From positions 1,116,001 through 1,180,000 of the forward strand of contig NZ_CP107945.1 of assembly GCF_036057275.1 (NCBI RefSeq): a DNA stretch of 64,000 nt, in the 5' to 3' direction. The position numbers and the translations under genes are program-made. Within the stretch, counting starts at the first letter, position 1, and each line of letters starts with the position of its first letter. Of the stretch, positions 61,431 to 64,000 are shown piece after piece. The stretch is from Streptomyces sp. NBC_00390. Lineage in GTDB: Bacteria; Actinomycetota; Actinomycetes; Streptomycetales; Streptomycetaceae. The notes under the pieces were generated by a model. It saw only the letters and a list, made by a program, of their open reading frames with translations. It searched no databases and had not been told where the DNA came from.

Positions 61431-64000
61431 GGGAGGTCTCCCCCGCCATGAGCACGACCTGCCCCGCGGTGCCGTGCGCCAGTTCGGCGAGGAACGCCGC
61501 GGTCCCCGCTGCCGGATCAAGGACCGGGATTCCGCGGCTCGCGTACATCCGTTCCAGCTCGGGTGTGACCATGCCGCCGGCTTCGGCTGCCCACGGGCCC
61601 CAGTCGACACTCAGCACACGGCCTGGGAACCGGCGTGACCAGGCAGGGTTGGTGGCGAGCGTGTCCAAGGCTTCATTGGCAGCCGCGTAGTCGGCCTGGC
61701 CGCGGTTGCCGAAGACACCGGCGACGCTGCCGAAGAGAGCGAGGAAGGCGGGGGCCGGATCCTCGCCGTGGTCGGCGGCGGCGTGGGCGAGATGGCGGGC
61801 GCCGTCGACCTTGGTGGCGAAGACCCGCGCGAAGGATGCCGGGTCCTTGTCGGCGAGCCGGCGGTCCTCGATGGTTCCGGCGCCGTGCACGATGCCGTCG
61901 AGACGGCCGTGGCGCGTACGGATGTCGTGCACGACGGCGCGTACGGCTTCGGCGTCGGTCACGTCGGCGACGTGGTAGCGCACCGAGGCGGCTGTGCTGT
62001 CGAGGGCGGCGAGCGTGGCCCGCACCTCACGCGCGGCGAGGATGCGGGTCGCCTCGATCTCGATTTCGGCGGGTGTGCGCAGGCCCTTCCCGAACAGGGC
62101 GGCACGCAGGGATACACGGTCGTGGGCGTGGGCGACGGCCGGGTCCTCGGCTTCCTCGGGCCGTGAGGTGCGGCCGACAACTTCGATGTGGCAGCCGGTC
62201 GTCTTGGCGAGGGCGAGGGCCGTGCGCGCGGTGATGCCACGGGCTCCCCCGGTGAGGAGGACGACGGCGTCACGGCCGATCGGGAGCGGTGGCATCGCTT
62301 CGGTGACCGGCAGGGGCGCGGACACGGTCCGCAGAGTGTTGCGGGTGCCGTTGGTGTAGCCGATGACCAAGGGCTCCTCGGGCGCGCACAGTTCGGCGAT
62401 CAGATGGGCGGCGATCCGCTCGGGGCGGTCCTTGGGGTCGACGTCGACGGCGCGCACTGCGGTGCCGGGGTGTTCGATCGCCGCGGTGCGGGCGAAGCCG
62501 TACAGTCCGGCGCCGGGGACGGGGTCGGGCGAGCCGCTCCGGCCGAAGTCGCCGCCGCGGCCGGTGACGAGCAGGAGCCGGTGCGTTCCTTCGGTCAGAA
62601 TGTCGCGCAGCGCGGCGAAGTTCTCCGGAAGCACGGGCGCGGGGGCGGGTCGCAGGGCGCTGAGGTCCACGACGCCGTCTGCTCCTGCAGCGTCCGCGAG
62701 CCGGTCCGGGTGGAGTGTGCGCACCTCTGCGCCGTGGGACTCCAGCGCGGCGGCGAGGGCGGCGGCGACACCGAGCCCGTCGTCGACGACGGCGAGCCGC
62801 AGTCCGGGGAGTACGTCGGCGGGGTCGCGGGTGTTGGCCGGCCCGATGGGGGCGACCTCGACGAGCAGCCTGTCCGGCAGCGGCACCGGGGCCGCCGCCA
62901 CTTCCTCGGGGGCCGGGGGCCCGGAGGCCCGCACCGGCCCGTCGGCCGACACGGCTTCCGCCGCCGCGTCCCGTGTCACGATCCAGTCGACGATCCCGCC
63001 GATCGTCTTCAGCCGGGACAGTTCCTCGACGGCCGAATCGGCCGGGCCGTCCGCTCCCCGCGGCAGCCCGATCCGGTCGGCCAGCGCCCCGATGATCTCC
63101 ACTCGCTTGATGGAGTCGACCGAGAGATCGGCCTCCAGATCCAGCGTGGGGTCGAGCATCTCCCTCGGGTAGCCGGTCCTGACGTGGACGATTTCCAGGA
63201 CCGCGTCCAGGAGTTGATCGGGCGTCAGCGGTGGATGACCGGCGGCGGGCTCATCGGAGTCGACCCGCACCGGCGCAGGCACCGCCTGCGGCTCCGGCAG
63301 CGGCTCCGACACAGCTGTCGGACCGGCCTCGGCGCCCAAGTACCCCAGCAGTACGTCCCGCTGCGCGGCCACGAGTTCCCGTGCCCCACGCAGGTACTCC
63401 AGCACTGCGTCCTCCCGCCGGTCCACGGCCTCCGCCGCCGCACGAACCGGGGTCACGCGCCGTGCAGGGAGCAGTCCGCCCGCCACCGGAACGCCGTCCG
63501 CCGTGCGGACGAGGTGGCCGTCGACCAGCCATCCGGCTCGGCGGGGCGGCTCAGCAGGCAGGGCGGAGGCGCGGCCGGCGAACAAGGGCTCCGGGTCGAA
63601 CGGGACCCCGGCGGCGGCGAGTTCGCCCAGCGCGTTCACCAGGCGGGCCAGGCCGTGCGCGCCCACGATGTCGATCGGCACCGCGGTGTGCGGCCGGTCG
63701 CCCAGAATGCGGCCGACGAGGCCCGTGAGCACCCGGCCCGGGCCGGCCTCCACAAAGGTCCTCACTCCCGAGGCGTACATCGCTTCGATCTGCTCGGCGA
63801 ATCGCACGGGTTCGGCGAGTTGACGCGCGAGGAGCGCCCGTACGGACGCCGCCTCGACCGGATAGGGGCTCGCGGTCGTGTTGGACCACACAGGGATGGC
63901 GGGCTCGGTGACGGATGCAGCGGCCAGCTCGGAGGCCAGCGCATCCGCTGCCGCCGCGACGACCTCGCTGTGGAACGCGCAGGCGACCGGGATGCGTTCG
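61423..64000 (-). CDS. Iterative type I synthase, partial: AT-ACP-KR (N-terminus beyond window)
   Basis: The visible 859 codons start in the acyltransferase (ERIPVACAFHSEVV with the catalytic His) and then a linker. One carrier domain follows with Ser in DLSVDSIKRVE, the sequence type of PUFA-synthase ACPs. A ketoreductase follows (LLTGGARGITARTALALAK cofactor motif; Ser in LFGSVAGVF; DYAAANE Tyr). The carrier lies near 63100 and the KR at 61500-62300. An N-terminal ketosynthase is likely but outside the window. Together with the next gene it makes a reducing iterative synthase. Confidence 0.88.
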   Translation of the reverse strand, partial: ERIPVACAFHSEVVAAAADALASELAAASVTEPAIPVWSNTTASPYPVEAASVRALLARQLAEPVRFAEQIEAMYASGVRTFVEAGPGRVLTGLVGRILGDRPHTAVPIDIVGAHGLARLVNALGELAAAGVPFDPEPLFAGRASALPAEPPRRAGWLVDGHLVRTADGVPVAGGLLPARRVTPVRAAAEAVDRREDAVLEYLRGARELVAAQRDVLLGYLGAEAGPTAVSEPLPEPQAVPAPVRVDSDEPAAGHPPLTPDQLLDAVLEIVHVRTGYPREMLDPTLDLEADLSVDSIKRVEIIGALADRIGLPRGADGPADSAVEELSRLKTIGGIVDWIVTRDAAAEAVSADGPVRASGPPAPEEVAAAPVPLPDRLLVEVAPIGPANTRDPADVLPGLRLAVVDDGLGVAAALAAALESHGAEVRTLHPDRLADAAGADGVVDLSALRPAPAPVLPENFAALRDILTEGTHRLLLVTGRGGDFGRSGSPDPVPGAGLYGFARTAAIEHPGTAVRAVDVDPKDRPERIAAHLIAELCAPEEPLVIGYTNGTRNTLRTVSAPLPVTEAMPPLPIGRDAVVLLTGGARGITARTALALAKTTGCHIEVVGRTSRPEEAEDPAVAHAHDRVSLRAALFGKGLRTPAEIEIEATRILAAREVRATLAALDSTAASVRYHVADVTDAEAVRAVVHDIRTRHGRLDGIVHGAGTIEDRRLADKDPASFARVFATKVDGARHLAHAAADHGEDPAPAFLALFGSVAGVFGNRGQADYAAANEALDTLATNPAWSRRFPGRVLSVDWGPWAAEAGGMVTPELERMYASRGIPVLDPAAGTAAFLAELAHGTAGQVVLMAGETSHG

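Overview
The window is high-GC DNA with GTG/TTG starts, stop/start overlaps (ATGA, GTGA), SpoIIE-type phosphatase, XylFGH-like, DUF6153 and DUF6381-like genes. These point to a Streptomyces or close relative. The mix of intact genes with many truncated or frameshifted ones suggests an accessory, probably chromosome-arm, region. No tRNA, rRNA or CRISPR array was found.

Layout: 0-11.7 kb holds scattered single genes: a cupin, a mycothiol-type DinB/SCP2 enzyme, a GAP-family membrane protein, a large SpoIIE sensor phosphatase, an orphan PotD-like lipoprotein, a decapitated LysR gene, small coupled genes and a cytochrome P450. At 12.1-18.4 kb lie an orphan CdiI-like immunity gene and then a co-oriented block of DHA2 exporter, SRPBCC protein, carotenoid oxygenase, membrane protein and WYL regulator. 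At 18.8-21.4 kb is a WD40 protein that looks like a STAND/NACHT protein without its NTPase. At 21.6-24.9 kb is a xylFGH-type sugar importer. At 24.9-27.4 kb are degenerate fragments (IS481, FAD-linked oxidase). At 27.5-33.7 kb are envelope-type genes: GT87, a b561-like/sulfite-oxidase fusion, and a four-gene epimerase/GT2/DUF2064/methyltransferase operon. At 34-43 kb is a mosaic of fragments with a zinc-finger protein, an MFS gene, a TniQ-like HTH protein, a DUF418 protein and two frameshifted genes. At 43.1-51.3 kb is a copper block: copA, copZ with a CsoR-type operator, DUF305, DUF6153 and a second metal P-type ATPase, interrupted by three pseudogenes.

From 51.95 kb to the right edge runs one leftward, tightly overlapping operon. 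It holds two iterative type I synthases (AT-ACP-KR, cut by the edge, and KS-AT-DH-PPTase), a free acyl carrier protein, an alpha/beta hydrolase, a GT1 glycosyltransferase, an unusual long methyltransferase and a GHMP-kinase-like protein. Its architecture resembles PUFA/secondary-lipid and enediyne-type synthases with their own phosphopantetheinyl transferase. The likely product is a glycosylated, methylated lipid or polyketide. It is the best candidate for an undescribed system in the window.
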